Shown: positions 44,314 to 54,070 of the stretch, one piece after another
Numbering within the stretch: the first letter of the stretch is position 1
Layout of the letters: every line of letters begins with the position of its first letter
NCBI RefSeq assembly: GCF_913775985.1
Contig: NZ_CAJYMB010000014.1
Coordinates: 62,001 to 126,000, forward strand
Direction of reading: 5' to 3'
DNA length: 64,000 nt
Origin: an uncultured Pluralibacter sp.
GTDB taxonomy: Bacteria > Pseudomonadota > Gammaproteobacteria > Enterobacterales > Enterobacteriaceae
Notes under the pieces: generated by a model
What the model saw: the letters and a program-made list of their open reading frames with translations, nothing else
The model's database searches: none
What the model was told of the DNA's origin: nothing
Translations under genes and position numbers: made by a program

Positions 44314-45669
44314 ATGAGCAAGCATTACGACTACATCGCCATCGGCGGCGGCAGCGGCGGCATCGCCTCCATCAATCGTGCGGCCATGTACGGTCAGAAG
44401 TGCGCCCTGATCGAAGCCAAAGAGCTGGGCGGTACCTGCGTCAACGTCGGCTGCGTGCCGAAAAAAGTGATGTGGCATGCGGCTCAAATCCGTGAGGCCA
44501 TCGAGCTGTACGGCCCGGACTACGGTTTTGATACTACCCTGAATCGTTTTGACTGGGACAAGCTGGTTGCCAGCCGCAGCGCCTACATCGACCGCATTCA
44601 CACGTCGTACGATAACGTGCTGGGTAAAAATAAAGTCGACGTGATCAAAGGCTTCGCCCGCTTTGTGGATGCGCACACCGTTGAGGTCAACGGCGAAACC
44701 CTGACGGCGGATCATATTCTGATCGCCACCGGCGGCCGCCCGGTGCATCCGTCGATCCCGGGCGCTGAATACGGCATCGACTCGGACGGCTTCTTCGAGC
44801 TGCCTGCCCTGCCAAAGCGCGTGGCAATTGTCGGCGCGGGCTACATTGCGGTGGAGCTGGCAGGCGTGATTAACGGACTCGGTGCCGAAGCGCACCTGTT
44901 CGTGCGCAAGCACGCCCCGCTGCGCAGCTTCGATCCGCTGATTGTCGAGACGCTGGTTGAAGTGATGGAAAGCGAAGGCCCGACGCTGCACACCAATGCC
45001 ACGCCGGCGTCGGTAGTGAAAAATGCCGACGGCAGCCTGACGCTTACCCTGGAAGATGGCCGCAGTCAGACTATTGACTGCCTGATCTGGGCTATTGGCC
45101 GCGAGCCGTCCACCGACAACATCAACCTTGCCGCCGCCGGGGTAAAAACCAGCGACAGCGGACACATCGTAGTGGACAAGTTCCAGAACACCAGCGTGCC
45201 GGGCATCTACGCCGTGGGCGATAACATTACCGGCGCGGTTGAATTAACGCCGGTTGCGGTTGCCGCAGGCCGCCGTCTCTCCGAGCGCCTGTTTAACAAC
45301 AAGCCGGACGAGCATCTGGATTACAGCAACATCCCGACAGTGGTGTTCAGCCATCCGCCTATCGGCACCGTCGGCCTGAGCGAGCCCGCCGCCCGCGAGC
45401 AGTACGGCGACGACGCGGTAAAAGTGTATAAGTCTTCATTCACTGCCATGTACACCGCTGTCACCGCCCACCGCCAGCCGTGCCGCATGAAGCTGGTGTG
45501 CGTCGGGCCGGAAGAGAAAATTGTCGGCATTCACGGTATCGGCTACGGCATGGACGAAATGCTGCAGGGCTTTGCGGTGGCGCTGAAGATGGGCGCGACC
45601 AAAAAAGACTTTGATAATACCGTCGCCATTCACCCGACCGGTTCGGAAGAGTTTGTGACGATGCGGTAA
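44314..45669 (+). CDS. gor: Glutathione-disulfide reductase Gor
   Basis: Cytoplasmic FAD enzyme (451 aa; E. coli 450) that reduces GSSG with NADPH. The FAD fingerprint is '[21 protein letters not shown]', the redox disulfide is Cys42/Cys47 ('[13 protein letters not shown]'), the NADPH-binding fingerprint is '[20 protein letters not shown]', and the C-terminal His is in '[11 protein letters not shown]'. A good terminator follows. In K-12 the arsenic and acid-resistance genes come next; here the second accessory region begins. Confidence 0.97.
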   Translation: MSKHYDYIAIGGGSGGIASINRAAMYGQKCALIEAKELGGTCVNVGCVPKKVMWHAAQIREAIELYGPDYGFDTTLNRFDWDKLVASRSAYIDRIHTSYDNVLGKNKVDVIKGFARFVDAHTVEVNGETLTADHILIATGGRPVHPSIPGAEYGIDSDGFFELPALPKRVAIVGAGYIAVELAGVINGLGAEAHLFVRKHAPLRSFDPLIVETLVEVMESEGPTLHTNATPASVVKNADGSLTLTLEDGRSQTIDCLIWAIGREPSTDNINLAAAGVKTSDSGHIVVDKFQNTSVPGIYAVGDNITGAVELTPVAVAAGRRLSERLFNNKPDEHLDYSNIPTVVFSHPPIGTVGLSEPAAREQYGDDAVKVYKSSFTAMYTAVTAHRQPCRMKLVCVGPEEKIVGIHGIGYGMDEMLQGFAVALKMGATKKDFDNTVAIHPTGSEEFVTMR

Positions 45670-45704
45670 CTGTCGCGGGAAGTGAAATTTACCGTTTTAG
45701 TGAT

Positions 45705-45734
45705 AAAAAACTGGCCCTGAAAAGCCAGTTTTTT
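45705..45734 (+). terminator. Terminator after gor
   Basis: AAAAAACTGGC (45705-45715) pairs with GCCAGTTTTTT (45724-45734), a perfect 11-bp stem with an 8-base loop and T-rich end. Confidence 0.9.
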
Positions 45735-46593
45735 GCTTTTTGTCTCAAGCGTGATTAGCGGGCAGGCGCGGCAATAAAGCGACTTCTGTGCAATTCCCCT
45801 AAAAGTACACCACCGTATCCTGGCGAAAAAAGTATGGTCCTCTTGCGCCAGCGCTGAATTGCGCTCAATAACGGGTGTAGTTAACTACAGCCTCAATATC
45901 GATCAATGTTACAGCGACAATACATTTATCGCTGTAATGAATACTTCCACATTAAATAACCACTATCTTAATAAGCCATTATTGATCGTCTTTAACTGAT
46001 ACGCACCGCCTGGCCCACCTTTTCCAGAACTGTTTCCATACCGGAATCAATAAAAATATATTCTCCCTCAATAAATGACAGTTTAAAAATACTGGATTTT
46101 TGACTTACCTCACTGAAATTTATGTGCAAAATACTGAATCTCATCTACGCGAAGGTTCATCTATCAATTCCGTTCAAAATACTTGTGATATTGCTGCGGT
46201 CGATGAGAATTTTGATTGAAATTTTTACGGTAAAAAGATGTAAAACAAAAAATGATGACGCATAATGCCCGGCGCAGCTTTGTAATAACGTTTTTGCAAT
46301 CTTTATTAATCAGCAGAATACAGATGGCGGCGAGAATAATTTCCACACTAACAAAGTAGTTATATCAGCAGTTCTAAATTTCCTGGCTAAACATAAAACT
46401 CTCTCACTTTGCATATTGCCAGGGTGCCACTCGCTACGGCATTGAAATCAGGCCCCGGAGACAAAGGTGCCTGAGGGTAAGCCGGCGCGGAATAAAGTTA
46501 AGGCCATAAAAATAGTCATCAGCACGACGCCAGCGTTAATAACTTTTTTGATAGTTAACACTGTCAAACAGATACATTTAATGGGGTTATAAA
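45735..46593. other. Long intergenic region before the glycosyltransferase
   Basis: About 860 bases, AT-rich in the middle, without a convincing gene. The largest open frame (60 codons, minus strand, 46164-46346) has no ribosome site and no recognisable content. I found no RfaH ops/JUMPstart element. It should hold the promoter of the glycosyltransferase gene and may carry decayed sequence. Confidence 0.5.
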
Positions 46594-47673
46594 TTGAAGA
46601 TTCACTATCTTGTCACCAGCCTGGAAAGCGGCGGGGGCATCTTTGTTATTCCGGAAATCGTCAGAACGTTGCAAAGCCTCGGACACGAAGTCTCTATTTA
46701 TGCCTGCGAACCGCGAGATATGGGTGGCGCAATACGGCTAACAGAAGCAGGATTATCCTACACCGTCCTGTCGAAGAAGCGCCGGCCCCTCAGTGTTATT
46801 CTGGCACTCTATCTGATTAAAACCCGGAAGGATCGCCCGGATGTTATCTGGTCCTCATTTAGCTGGGCTACGCGAATTGGCATTCGTGCCAGCCGCCTGC
46901 TGCGTATCCCGACCATCGCCTTCAAGCACAGTATGAGTACCCGTAAGGGCCTGTTTAAAGTACGTCAAGAACCGAACCTGTGGGTGGGCGACTCAACGTC
47001 TGTCGCCGGGTATCTGCGCAATGAATGGAGCATTCCCGCAGAAAAAGTGCTGGCCTGGCCGCTGTATAAAAGCATTCCGGATTTCCCAACCGCCGCGCGC
47101 TGGGACGGGAAAGAGGTTTTGCAGATAGGAAGCGTAGGCCGACTGCACGATGTTAAGAACTATGCCGGCCTCATCGACGCGCTCGCGACCTTTTTAACGG
47201 CGCATCCGCAGCTAAAATCGCGCCTGCACTTAACCATCCTCGGCGAAGGCCCGGAGCGGGCTGCGCTTGAGCGTCAAATCTCGAGCCTCGATTTAAACAG
47301 CGTGGTATCCCTGCCCGGCTTTTCGGCCGATGTCGGGGGGTTCCTGTCAAAACAGCATGTCTACGTTCAAACCTCCCGCTATGAAGGCCTGTGCCTGTCG
47401 GTCCATGAAGCCATGAATGTGGCGCTGCCGGTGATTGCGACGCCGGTCGGCGAAATTAGCGATGCCGTAAAAGAGGGCGAAACGGGTTATATACTGAACG
47501 GCGATCTGAATGTTTCTTTGCCCCGCGTCTTAGAGCACGTTTTTAATAACCCGGAGTCTCTTGAGCACTGTGGCGAAAATGGCAGGCGCTACGTTCTCGA
47601 CAACTTTAGTGATGAACGCTACAGCGACTCTGCTGCGGCTATCTTTGACAGGCTCAACACACTGACGAAATAA
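46594..47673 (+). CDS. GT4-family glycosyltransferase
   Basis: Cytoplasmic, GT-B fold glycosyltransferase (359 aa). The N-terminus 'IHYLVTSLESGGGIFVIPEIV' is a GT4 acceptor domain; the donor domain has 'GSVGRLHDVKNYAGLIDAL', 'ILGEGPERAALE' and the EX7E motif 'EGLCLSVHEAMN'. The TTG start at 46594 is preferred because GGGGTT lies just upstream and no ATG fits. It is an orphan: no other glycan genes lie beside it, so the acceptor (lipopolysaccharide core, capsule, lipid) is open. The next small gene follows after nine bases. Confidence 0.83.
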   Translation: MKIHYLVTSLESGGGIFVIPEIVRTLQSLGHEVSIYACEPRDMGGAIRLTEAGLSYTVLSKKRRPLSVILALYLIKTRKDRPDVIWSSFSWATRIGIRASRLLRIPTIAFKHSMSTRKGLFKVRQEPNLWVGDSTSVAGYLRNEWSIPAEKVLAWPLYKSIPDFPTAARWDGKEVLQIGSVGRLHDVKNYAGLIDALATFLTAHPQLKSRLHLTILGEGPERAALERQISSLDLNSVVSLPGFSADVGGFLSKQHVYVQTSRYEGLCLSVHEAMNVALPVIATPVGEISDAVKEGETGYILNGDLNVSLPRVLEHVFNNPESLEHCGENGRRYVLDNFSDERYSDSAAAIFDRLNTLTK

Positions 47674-47682
47674 GGATCCAAC

Positions 47683-48009
47683 ATGCGCGTCCTGGATGGC
47701 TCCATTCCAAAAGGTGAGTATGTTTTTACAAGAGACGGCTTAGCCAAAAAAACGTTTTTGCTTCCCTACCGGGATATCAAAAAAGTGTCGTTTTTAAATC
47801 ACGTCGTCAACATTAAAGAGAGCGTTAAGTATGCCAATGAGGGCGTTGGTGTTGAGCACAACCATCACGTCACCATCAGCGTAGAGTGCAGCTCGGGGGC
47901 TTTCGTGGCTAAAACTAATATGGTCAGCGCGGAGTATCTGATTGCGCTTAGCGCTAAGGAAAGATGCCAGAAGAGTAACCCGTTATCCTTCAGCCAGTCT
48001 GAAGGATGA
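47683..48009 (+). CDS. Small protein of unknown function, co-transcribed with the glycosyltransferase
   Basis: Predicted soluble protein of 108 aa, nine bases after the glycosyltransferase with AAGGA before the ATG. No family recognised. It is rich in beta-strand-forming stretches ('KTFLLPYRDIKKVSFLNHVVNI', 'HHVTISVECSSGAFVAKTNM' read in part), which suggests a small beta-sheet domain. Its last codons form one arm of a hairpin (47978-48014). Spacing and ribosome site make it a real gene more likely than not. Confidence 0.6.
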   Translation: MRVLDGSIPKGEYVFTRDGLAKKTFLLPYRDIKKVSFLNHVVNIKESVKYANEGVGVEHNHHVTISVECSSGAFVAKTNMVSAEYLIALSAKERCQKSNPLSFSQSEG

Positions 48010-48014
48010 CGGGT
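47978..48014 (+). terminator. Hairpin across the stop codon of the small gene
   Basis: ACCCGTTATCCTTCAG (47978-47993) pairs with CTGAAGGATGACGGGT (47999-48014), 16 bp with a single G-T wobble and a 5-base loop. No T-run follows. It covers the end of the small gene. Confidence 0.5.
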
Positions 48015-48144
48015 ATAGGTAAGCAGCAGCGCCAGCCTCAGATCTTCCTGATAAAGCGCTGGCGCACGCTGCCTTCCGGGTTGTTGATGGCTTTACCCGG
48101 CGCGGTTAGATGAACCGCTCCCCTTTTCTATATCCAATGTCGAA

Positions 48145-50262
48145 TCAGAAGTCATATCCCACCGTCGCCACGACAGAGCGCTCTGCGCCCCAGTAGCAGT
48201 ACCCGGTGCCGTAGCAGGCAGAAACGTATTTGCGATTAGCAAGGTTGTTAGCATTCACCTGCACAAACGCGCCTTTCAGCTTGCTGTTCCACGCGCCGAG
48301 ATCGGCCCGGATTAACGCATCAAACAGCGTGGCGGAAGCCAGTCGGGTGGTATTTTCATTATCCGCCCACTGCCTGCCGATATAGCGAACGCCGCCGCCG
48401 ACGCTCAGGCCATTATTAAGCTGGTATTTGCTCCACAGCGAGGCCATCGACTTCGGCGTTATATAGGGCGTATTCCCGCCGTTGCCGTCGATAGCATCAC
48501 GGTAGCGGATGCGGTTGAGGGTGTAGTTGGCGATGGTGCTCAGGCGGGACGTTATCTGGCTCCGTGCCTCCAGCTCCAGCCCTTGTGAATGTATCTTACC
48601 GGCAGGCACGTAATAGGTCCCATTGACCACCCGGTTGGCAACGTTCTTCTGCGTCAGGTCATAGACGGCAGCAGTGTAAAGATCAGAACTCCCCGGGGGC
48701 TGGTATTTGACGCCCGCCTCATACTGTTCTGCCGTCATAGGTTTAAGAAGGTTGCCGCCTTGATCGGAAAGAGACTGCGGGGTGATCGCCTGGCTGTAGC
48801 TGATATAGGGCGAAATGCCGCTGTCGAACGCGTAAAGCAGCGCCGCGCGCCCGCCGACGCGATCGTCCTGGCGGCGCGATTTAGTTTCCAGATCGTAATT
48901 ATGGGTACGCGAAACAATCCTGTCGTAGCGGCTGGAAAGATCCAGATGCCACTTATCCAGCGTCATCTCATCCTGCAGATAAACCCCGGTCTGATAGTAG
49001 TAGCGCTGTGAACTCAGGAAGTTATAGGGCGGGTTAGCGCCCACCGCCTCGCCGGTAACCGCATTTAGCTGGCTGGCTGAGCCGCTGGCGTCTTTCAGAT
49101 CGTTTTTGTACTGGTGATATTCCGCCCCTAGCACCACCCTGTGATCAACGATGCCGGTCGCAAAGTCCGCTTCGAGCTGGTTATCAATAGCGTAGGCGTT
49201 AAGTGAGGAACGCTCTCCGGAATAGTAGCGATTGAGCAGGTCGCTCTGCGGTCCCGCCCAGCCAATTTGATATACCTGGTCAAGATTGACGTTGGAGTGG
49301 GAATAGCTGGCATTGGAGCGAAAAGCCCAGGTATCGTTGAAGCGGTGCGAGAACTGCGCGGTGTACATCTGCTCCCGCCGCTTAAACTGGTCCAGCGAGG
49401 TGTCGCCATCGTAAAAACCTTTACTCAGCTTGTAGCCGTTGTGGGCGGTGATGCTGCCGTCGCCCGGCACCGCGCCGTGGTAGCCGCCGGAGGGATCTTT
49501 TTGCAGGTAGGCGCGCAGCAGCAGCGAAGTATCACCCGAAGGCTGCCAGAGCAGCGAAGGCGAAATCGCGTACTTCTCTTCCCGGGTGTGATCATACTGA
49601 GTGTCGCTGTTGCGGCCAATCCCGGTCAGGCGAAAGGCCAGCGTGTCGTTAATGGCATCGGTGTAGTCAAACGCCGCTGCGCTGGTGTCATTAGTACCGC
49701 CGGACAGGCGGAAGTGCCCTTCCTGGCGAAACTGCGGACGCTTCGAGGTTTCCATCACCAGCCCGCCGGGCACGGTCTGACCGTACAGCGCGGAGGAAGG
49801 GCCTTTAATGACATCCAGACGCTCAAGGAACCAGGGATCGACCTGCAGGACGTTATAGCTGCCGGCATCGCTCATCAGGCGCAGACCGTCGAGGAAGATA
49901 TTATCCACGTCGCCGCCGTGGAAGCCGCGCAGGGAAACGGTGTCATAACGCGTTGCGGCACCGGCGAAGTTAGTGAATACGCCGGCGGTGTAGTTCAGGG
50001 CCTGGTTAACATCCATCGCCCCCTGATCTTCCATCTGCTGGCGCGTCACTACCGATACTGCCTGGCCCGTGGTAATAAGCGGCCGATCGGTTTTGGTCGC
50101 GCCCGTGCTGGTCCTGGCCGTATAGCCCGTGGTCGGCGAAGTCGCGCTGTCGTCAGCGCGCGCGGTTACCACCAGGGTCTCCGCCGCGTGAGTCAGGGGT
50201 GAGGCGACAAGGGCCATTGAGCAAAGCCAGGCCGAGCGCTTCAGGAGGAAGGGCATTTTCAT
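48145..50262 (-). CDS. foxA: TonB-dependent ferrioxamine receptor, FoxA-like
   Basis: Outer-membrane siderophore receptor (705 aa). Signal peptide to about 'THA-AE', then the TonB box 'ETLVVTA'. The plug domain (about 55-165) includes 'LRGFHGGDVDNIFLDGLRLM' and is followed by the 22-strand barrel ending in 'TVGYDF' with terminal Phe. The tail 'YVSACYGTGYCYWGAERS' is the FoxA/FhuA-type signature. The strongest resemblance is to FoxA, the ferrioxamine receptor, and it lies directly downstream of the desferrioxamine biosynthetic genes. Fhu-type inner-membrane import genes are not in the window. Iron-dependent repression is likely. Confidence 0.88.
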   Translation of the reverse strand: MKMPFLLKRSAWLCSMALVASPLTHAAETLVVTARADDSATSPTTGYTARTSTGATKTDRPLITTGQAVSVVTRQQMEDQGAMDVNQALNYTAGVFTNFAGAATRYDTVSLRGFHGGDVDNIFLDGLRLMSDAGSYNVLQVDPWFLERLDVIKGPSSALYGQTVPGGLVMETSKRPQFRQEGHFRLSGGTNDTSAAAFDYTDAINDTLAFRLTGIGRNSDTQYDHTREEKYAISPSLLWQPSGDTSLLLRAYLQKDPSGGYHGAVPGDGSITAHNGYKLSKGFYDGDTSLDQFKRREQMYTAQFSHRFNDTWAFRSNASYSHSNVNLDQVYQIGWAGPQSDLLNRYYSGERSSLNAYAIDNQLEADFATGIVDHRVVLGAEYHQYKNDLKDASGSASQLNAVTGEAVGANPPYNFLSSQRYYYQTGVYLQDEMTLDKWHLDLSSRYDRIVSRTHNYDLETKSRRQDDRVGGRAALLYAFDSGISPYISYSQAITPQSLSDQGGNLLKPMTAEQYEAGVKYQPPGSSDLYTAAVYDLTQKNVANRVVNGTYYVPAGKIHSQGLELEARSQITSRLSTIANYTLNRIRYRDAIDGNGGNTPYITPKSMASLWSKYQLNNGLSVGGGVRYIGRQWADNENTTRLASATLFDALIRADLGAWNSKLKGAFVQVNANNLANRKYVSACYGTGYCYWGAERSVVATVGYDF

Positions 50263-50468
50263 TGTTGATTCCTTATAAAATCGCTCATTTAGCCCTGCAG
50301 GCCTCGAGCCGATGGATATAAAAAGCGCCTAGTTTAAATGCGAGTACGAATAATAACTATTCAATTTTTAATTTATTGCGAATCAGACTCGCAACTGAAT
50401 TAGCTTTTGTTAATCAGCCAGATGGATTGATATTTCTGAAGAAAAATTAATTGGCGCTTGTCCAGCGC
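50263..50468 (-). promoter_or_regulatory. Receptor leader with a possible Fur-type element
   Basis: About 200 AT-rich bases between the exporter and the receptor. It holds a dyad, TTGCGA-atcagac-TCGCAA (50376-50394), and beside it AATAATAACTATTCAA (about 50350), weakly Fur-box-like. The receptor may therefore also have its own iron-controlled promoter. Confidence 0.4.
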
Positions 50469-51704
50469 TTAAGCGTCGCCTGAGTTACGCTGCCGGCTCC
50501 CGTTTTCACGCAGAAATGCGCATATTAGCCACAGCCAGAGCAGGCCGCAGCATAGATTAACCATGCTTAAGCCTGTGCTGGCCATACTGAAATACGCGGC
50601 TTTAGCAGCCTCAATTCCCAGCGCAAAAACCAGAATGCTTATCATGCCAAGCATTGCAGCAACGCTGCCTTTACCTGCCCGGCTGGAAAATAGCGTCATG
50701 CGATAGAGCCCCGCGCTGACCAGGCCAGTACCAAAGCCGTAGAGGCTGAGCCCGGCGGTGAGCCACAGATAGCCGTGAGGATTAAAAAGGGTTCCTGCTG
50801 CGGCAGCGGCCAGGCCTCCTACTACCGGCCAGGCACCCAGACGCACCGGCTGCTCGACAGGCATTCGGCTGGCAAGACGTCCCAGCGTCAGGTTACCGAT
50901 AATCATGGCCAGAAAAACAGGAAGCTGCAGCAGCGCGTAGTACATGCGGCTTTGACCCGCATCATGAATAATGATGACCGGCGAGAGCGCCACCCACGCA
51001 AGACAGGGCACCGTCACCAGCCCAATCGCCAGCGATCCGCGAATAACCTGGCGCTCTCCCAGCAGCCGATAATATCCCTTGGCAAGTGACGTCAGCGATA
51101 AGGATTTAGCACGATCGCCCGAGGTTTCCGGCATGCCATACCAGAGACCTGCCAGCGCCACAGCCGTCACTGCGCCAAAGAGCCAAAACAGAGTGCGCCA
51201 TCCGCATATGCTCAGTAATGCGGCGCCAGCCAGCGGTCCTGCCAGGGGCGCGACCAAAGCAACATTCGCCATCAGCGCCATAATTTTAATACTCAGCGCT
51301 TCATTGAATGCCTCCTGAATGGCGGCATAACCTACTGCGCCGATAAAACAGAGGCTGATACCCTGCAAAAAGCGCAGTAAAACGAATTGTTCAATATTTT
51401 GCACCCAGAGCATGGCGATGCAGCCCAACATGAAGAAAGCCGTGCCGAAGAGCATTACAGGCCGCCGCCCTATTCGATCGGACAGCGGGCCAAGCAGCCA
51501 TTGTAATACAATGCCTCCCGTCAGATAGGCCGTTAGCGAAGTGGACACCCACTCCGGCCCCACATTGAATTCGCGGGTTACCAGCAGCATGCCCGGCTGG
51601 ATCATGTCATGGGCGATATAGGTAGCAAATTCAAATAAAACCAGGGATAGCGGAAAAATAATATGACGTTGCGTCAGCTGCGATACGGGGTCGTACAGCG
51701 CCAT
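50469..51704 (-). CDS. MdfA-like MFS transporter, probable desferrioxamine exporter
   Basis: Twelve-helix major facilitator (411 aa) of the DHA1 family. It resembles MdfA closely in 'SLTAYLTGGIVLQWLLGPLSD' (read in two parts), 'RIGRRPVMLFGTAFF' (motif A) and 'ISLCFIGAVGYAAIQEAF'. It starts 10 bases after the siderophore synthetase, so I infer that it exports the finished siderophore (the DfoS position of Erwinia clusters). A drug exporter captured for this purpose fits its MdfA likeness. Confidence 0.82.
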   Translation of the reverse strand: MALYDPVSQLTQRHIIFPLSLVLFEFATYIAHDMIQPGMLLVTREFNVGPEWVSTSLTAYLTGGIVLQWLLGPLSDRIGRRPVMLFGTAFFMLGCIAMLWVQNIEQFVLLRFLQGISLCFIGAVGYAAIQEAFNEALSIKIMALMANVALVAPLAGPLAGAALLSICGWRTLFWLFGAVTAVALAGLWYGMPETSGDRAKSLSLTSLAKGYYRLLGERQVIRGSLAIGLVTVPCLAWVALSPVIIIHDAGQSRMYYALLQLPVFLAMIIGNLTLGRLASRMPVEQPVRLGAWPVVGGLAAAAAGTLFNPHGYLWLTAGLSLYGFGTGLVSAGLYRMTLFSSRAGKGSVAAMLGMISILVFALGIEAAKAAYFSMASTGLSMVNLCCGLLWLWLICAFLRENGSRQRNSGDA

Positions 51705-51714
51705 GATCGGATCC

Positions 51715-54069
51715 TTATCGCCATGCGGAAAGCGGATTCTTCAGCGTACCGGCAAACTTCAGATTCTCTGCCGGGTCAGCCAGATTAATCATCTGCTGAT
51801 TATTTGCCAGCTGCAGGCGGTTAAGGCAGGAACGGATAAACTCCGGGGTAAACAAGTCGTAGCGCGCAAATTTACTCGCCAGATGCGGATGTGCCTGCTG
51901 ATACTCTGTTACACACTGCGCAACCGTCTGCCAGAACCGCTCCTGTGTCAGCGTGCCCGAACTGTGCAGAATCGCGCTGATAAAGCGGAAGATACAGTCA
52001 AACACGTCAGTAAAAATCGACAGCAGCTTGAGCTCTTCCGGTACCTCGACTGCCAGCCGCTTTGCTTTCTCTGGCAATACAGCGTCTGGATTCATCACCG
52101 CTATCTCTTCACCAATATCTTTCATAAAGGCGCTGACCGGAGCATTATTTTCCAGCAACATAATCAGGTTTTCGCCGTGCGGCATAAACACCAGGTCATG
52201 CTGGTAGAAGCAGTGCAGCAACGGACTCAAATAGCAGCGGAGATAGCGGGCCACCCACTCCTCTGCCGGCAGACCGGAGTCCGCAATCAGCGCGGGAAGC
52301 AGCGCCTTCTGATGGTGGTCAATGTGCAAAAACGACGCCATTGTCATCAAACGCTGCCCCGGTTGCAGGTTGACCGCCGGATTATCCCGCCAAAGCGCGG
52401 CAAACATCTTTTTATAGGCAGAATCACCGCTGAGAGCCTGCTCGTAATGGCGGTTATGATAGCCCACTGCGGCAACCTCACGCAGGATACGAAAGCCGCA
52501 GCGCTGCAGCCACTCATCGCCCGCCACCAGCTGCGCGAGCCACTCATTTATTGCCGGCGTGGTCGCCATATAGTAAGGCGACAGGCCCCGCATAAAGCCC
52601 ATATTGAGTACCGATAGCGCCGTTTTGACATAGCGCCTGTCGGGCCGGGAGCGGTTAAAGAAGGTACGAATAGACTGCTGAGCCTGATAGCCATCTTCCC
52701 CGCGACCGAGATAAACAATGTCGTTATTGGCAATGTCGGCGGCAAAAACGGTCAGCAGCTTATTCTGCCATTGCCACGGGTGAACCGGCATCAGCAGATA
52801 GCTATTGGCCAGTAATCCTCTGTCTTCCAGCTGGCGGTGAAAGTGCTCAAGCGTCGCCTCTCCCAGCTCTTCGCACATCAGCTGCTTATAGTCCAGGCTG
52901 CTCAGGCTGGAAAAATGCGCATTGCGTTTATGTACCGCCACCCAGACGAGGTGTACGGATGCAGCGGCTTCAGGCGCATAAGCAAGATAATCAGCAGCAT
53001 CAAACCCGATACGCCCGTTATTAGCGACAAAACACGGATGTCCTTCAGTCATTGCCGCCTCAACGGCCTGGAAATCCGCACGCACCAGAGCTGCGCTGTC
53101 CGGATTCTGTTTCTGAAGTTTAAATACGCTGCTGCACAGCGTACTGCTGATTTCTTCCATATAGGTCGCTAACAGCGCCTGCGGGATACCTATCTGCTCA
53201 TTAAATTCCACAATAAACTGCAGCGCGTCCAGCATCAGGGTCTGGCCATTCTCCTGCCGCGTCAAAGAGGTGATATCGATATCCCAGTGATCCAAGGCCA
53301 GGCGCTGCGCACGAAATTGATAGACCACCTCCTTACCCGGCACGGCCAGACTAAAACAGCCGACGTCAGTTTCTTGTGGAGACACAATTTTTTCATGGGC
53401 AAACTCGGCGATGGCCTTGCGGATAAGCATACGGTTCGCCTGCGCCCAGTTATCACCCGTCAAATGGGCGCCGGTAAGAAGTGTGTTAGTGTTATCCATG
53501 GGCAGTGAATCCTGATTAAGAGCATATTGGTAATCTTCTCGCCGGCAGAAAGCCAGCCAGGCCGTTTTATTTTCCATTTCAATTGTGTGCTGATAGCGAA
53601 AACCCGCTCGCTTATTCAGGCGATGAATCTTTTCATTGCGCACATCGGGCTCGACCACCACTCGCGCGACCTGCGGCAGACTAAACAGATAATCCATCAC
53701 AACAGTAAATACCTGCCAGCTGAACTGTCTGACCGGTGCTGTCGCTGGAGCAAGAAGGATATGCATGCCGTAATCACCCAACTCGGCAGGATAAAATTGC
53801 GCCACCGCGTCGCTACAGGCGTGATAGCACTCGATCAGGAAAACCGGTTTTTCATCGCAGCAGCCGATGAGTGCCGCGTGCGGATCGGATGCCGTCAGCG
53901 TTTGATAAAATGCGCTCACCTGCTCAAGAGTGTCATTCTGCATACCCCAGAAAAGGGCATAGTCGCGCGTCACCCACTGATGGATAAGCACAGCATCATC
54001 GGCCTGCACAGGACGCAGAGTAAAGCTCCCCGCCGGACGCACGGCGCTAAAAATAGATTGTGAAGACAT
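51715..54069 (-). CDS. dfoC: Desferrioxamine acyltransferase-synthetase fusion, DfoC-like
   Basis: Two-domain enzyme (784 aa). Residues about 1-185 form a GNAT acyltransferase (DesC-like) that succinylates or acetylates N-hydroxycadaverine ('FTLRPVQADDAVLIHQWV', 'VVVEPDVRNEKIHRLNKRAGF'). Residues about 195-784 form an IucA/IucC-type NIS synthetase (DesD-like) that joins and cyclises the units ('GHPCFVANNGRIGFDA', 'LLMPVHPWQWQNKLL', 'LVFMPHGENLIML'). The fusion is typical of Erwinia and Pantoea DfoC. I place the start at 54069 ('MSSQSIF'), one base after the dfoA stop; the much longer open frame upstream is antisense noise inside dfoA. Confidence 0.92.
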   Translation of the reverse strand: MSSQSIFSAVRPAGSFTLRPVQADDAVLIHQWVTRDYALFWGMQNDTLEQVSAFYQTLTASDPHAALIGCCDEKPVFLIECYHACSDAVAQFYPAELGDYGMHILLAPATAPVRQFSWQVFTVVMDYLFSLPQVARVVVEPDVRNEKIHRLNKRAGFRYQHTIEMENKTAWLAFCRREDYQYALNQDSLPMDNTNTLLTGAHLTGDNWAQANRMLIRKAIAEFAHEKIVSPQETDVGCFSLAVPGKEVVYQFRAQRLALDHWDIDITSLTRQENGQTLMLDALQFIVEFNEQIGIPQALLATYMEEISSTLCSSVFKLQKQNPDSAALVRADFQAVEAAMTEGHPCFVANNGRIGFDAADYLAYAPEAAASVHLVWVAVHKRNAHFSSLSSLDYKQLMCEELGEATLEHFHRQLEDRGLLANSYLLMPVHPWQWQNKLLTVFAADIANNDIVYLGRGEDGYQAQQSIRTFFNRSRPDRRYVKTALSVLNMGFMRGLSPYYMATTPAINEWLAQLVAGDEWLQRCGFRILREVAAVGYHNRHYEQALSGDSAYKKMFAALWRDNPAVNLQPGQRLMTMASFLHIDHHQKALLPALIADSGLPAEEWVARYLRCYLSPLLHCFYQHDLVFMPHGENLIMLLENNAPVSAFMKDIGEEIAVMNPDAVLPEKAKRLAVEVPEELKLLSIFTDVFDCIFRFISAILHSSGTLTQERFWQTVAQCVTEYQQAHPHLASKFARYDLFTPEFIRSCLNRLQLANNQQMINLADPAENLKFAGTLKNPLSAWR

Positions 54070-54070
54070 A

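Noticed and set aside
46164..46346. 60-codon minus-strand open frame with hydrophobic start in the gor-glycosyltransferase gap.
   Set aside because: No ribosome site, no recognisable content, and AT-rich sequence yields such frames by chance.
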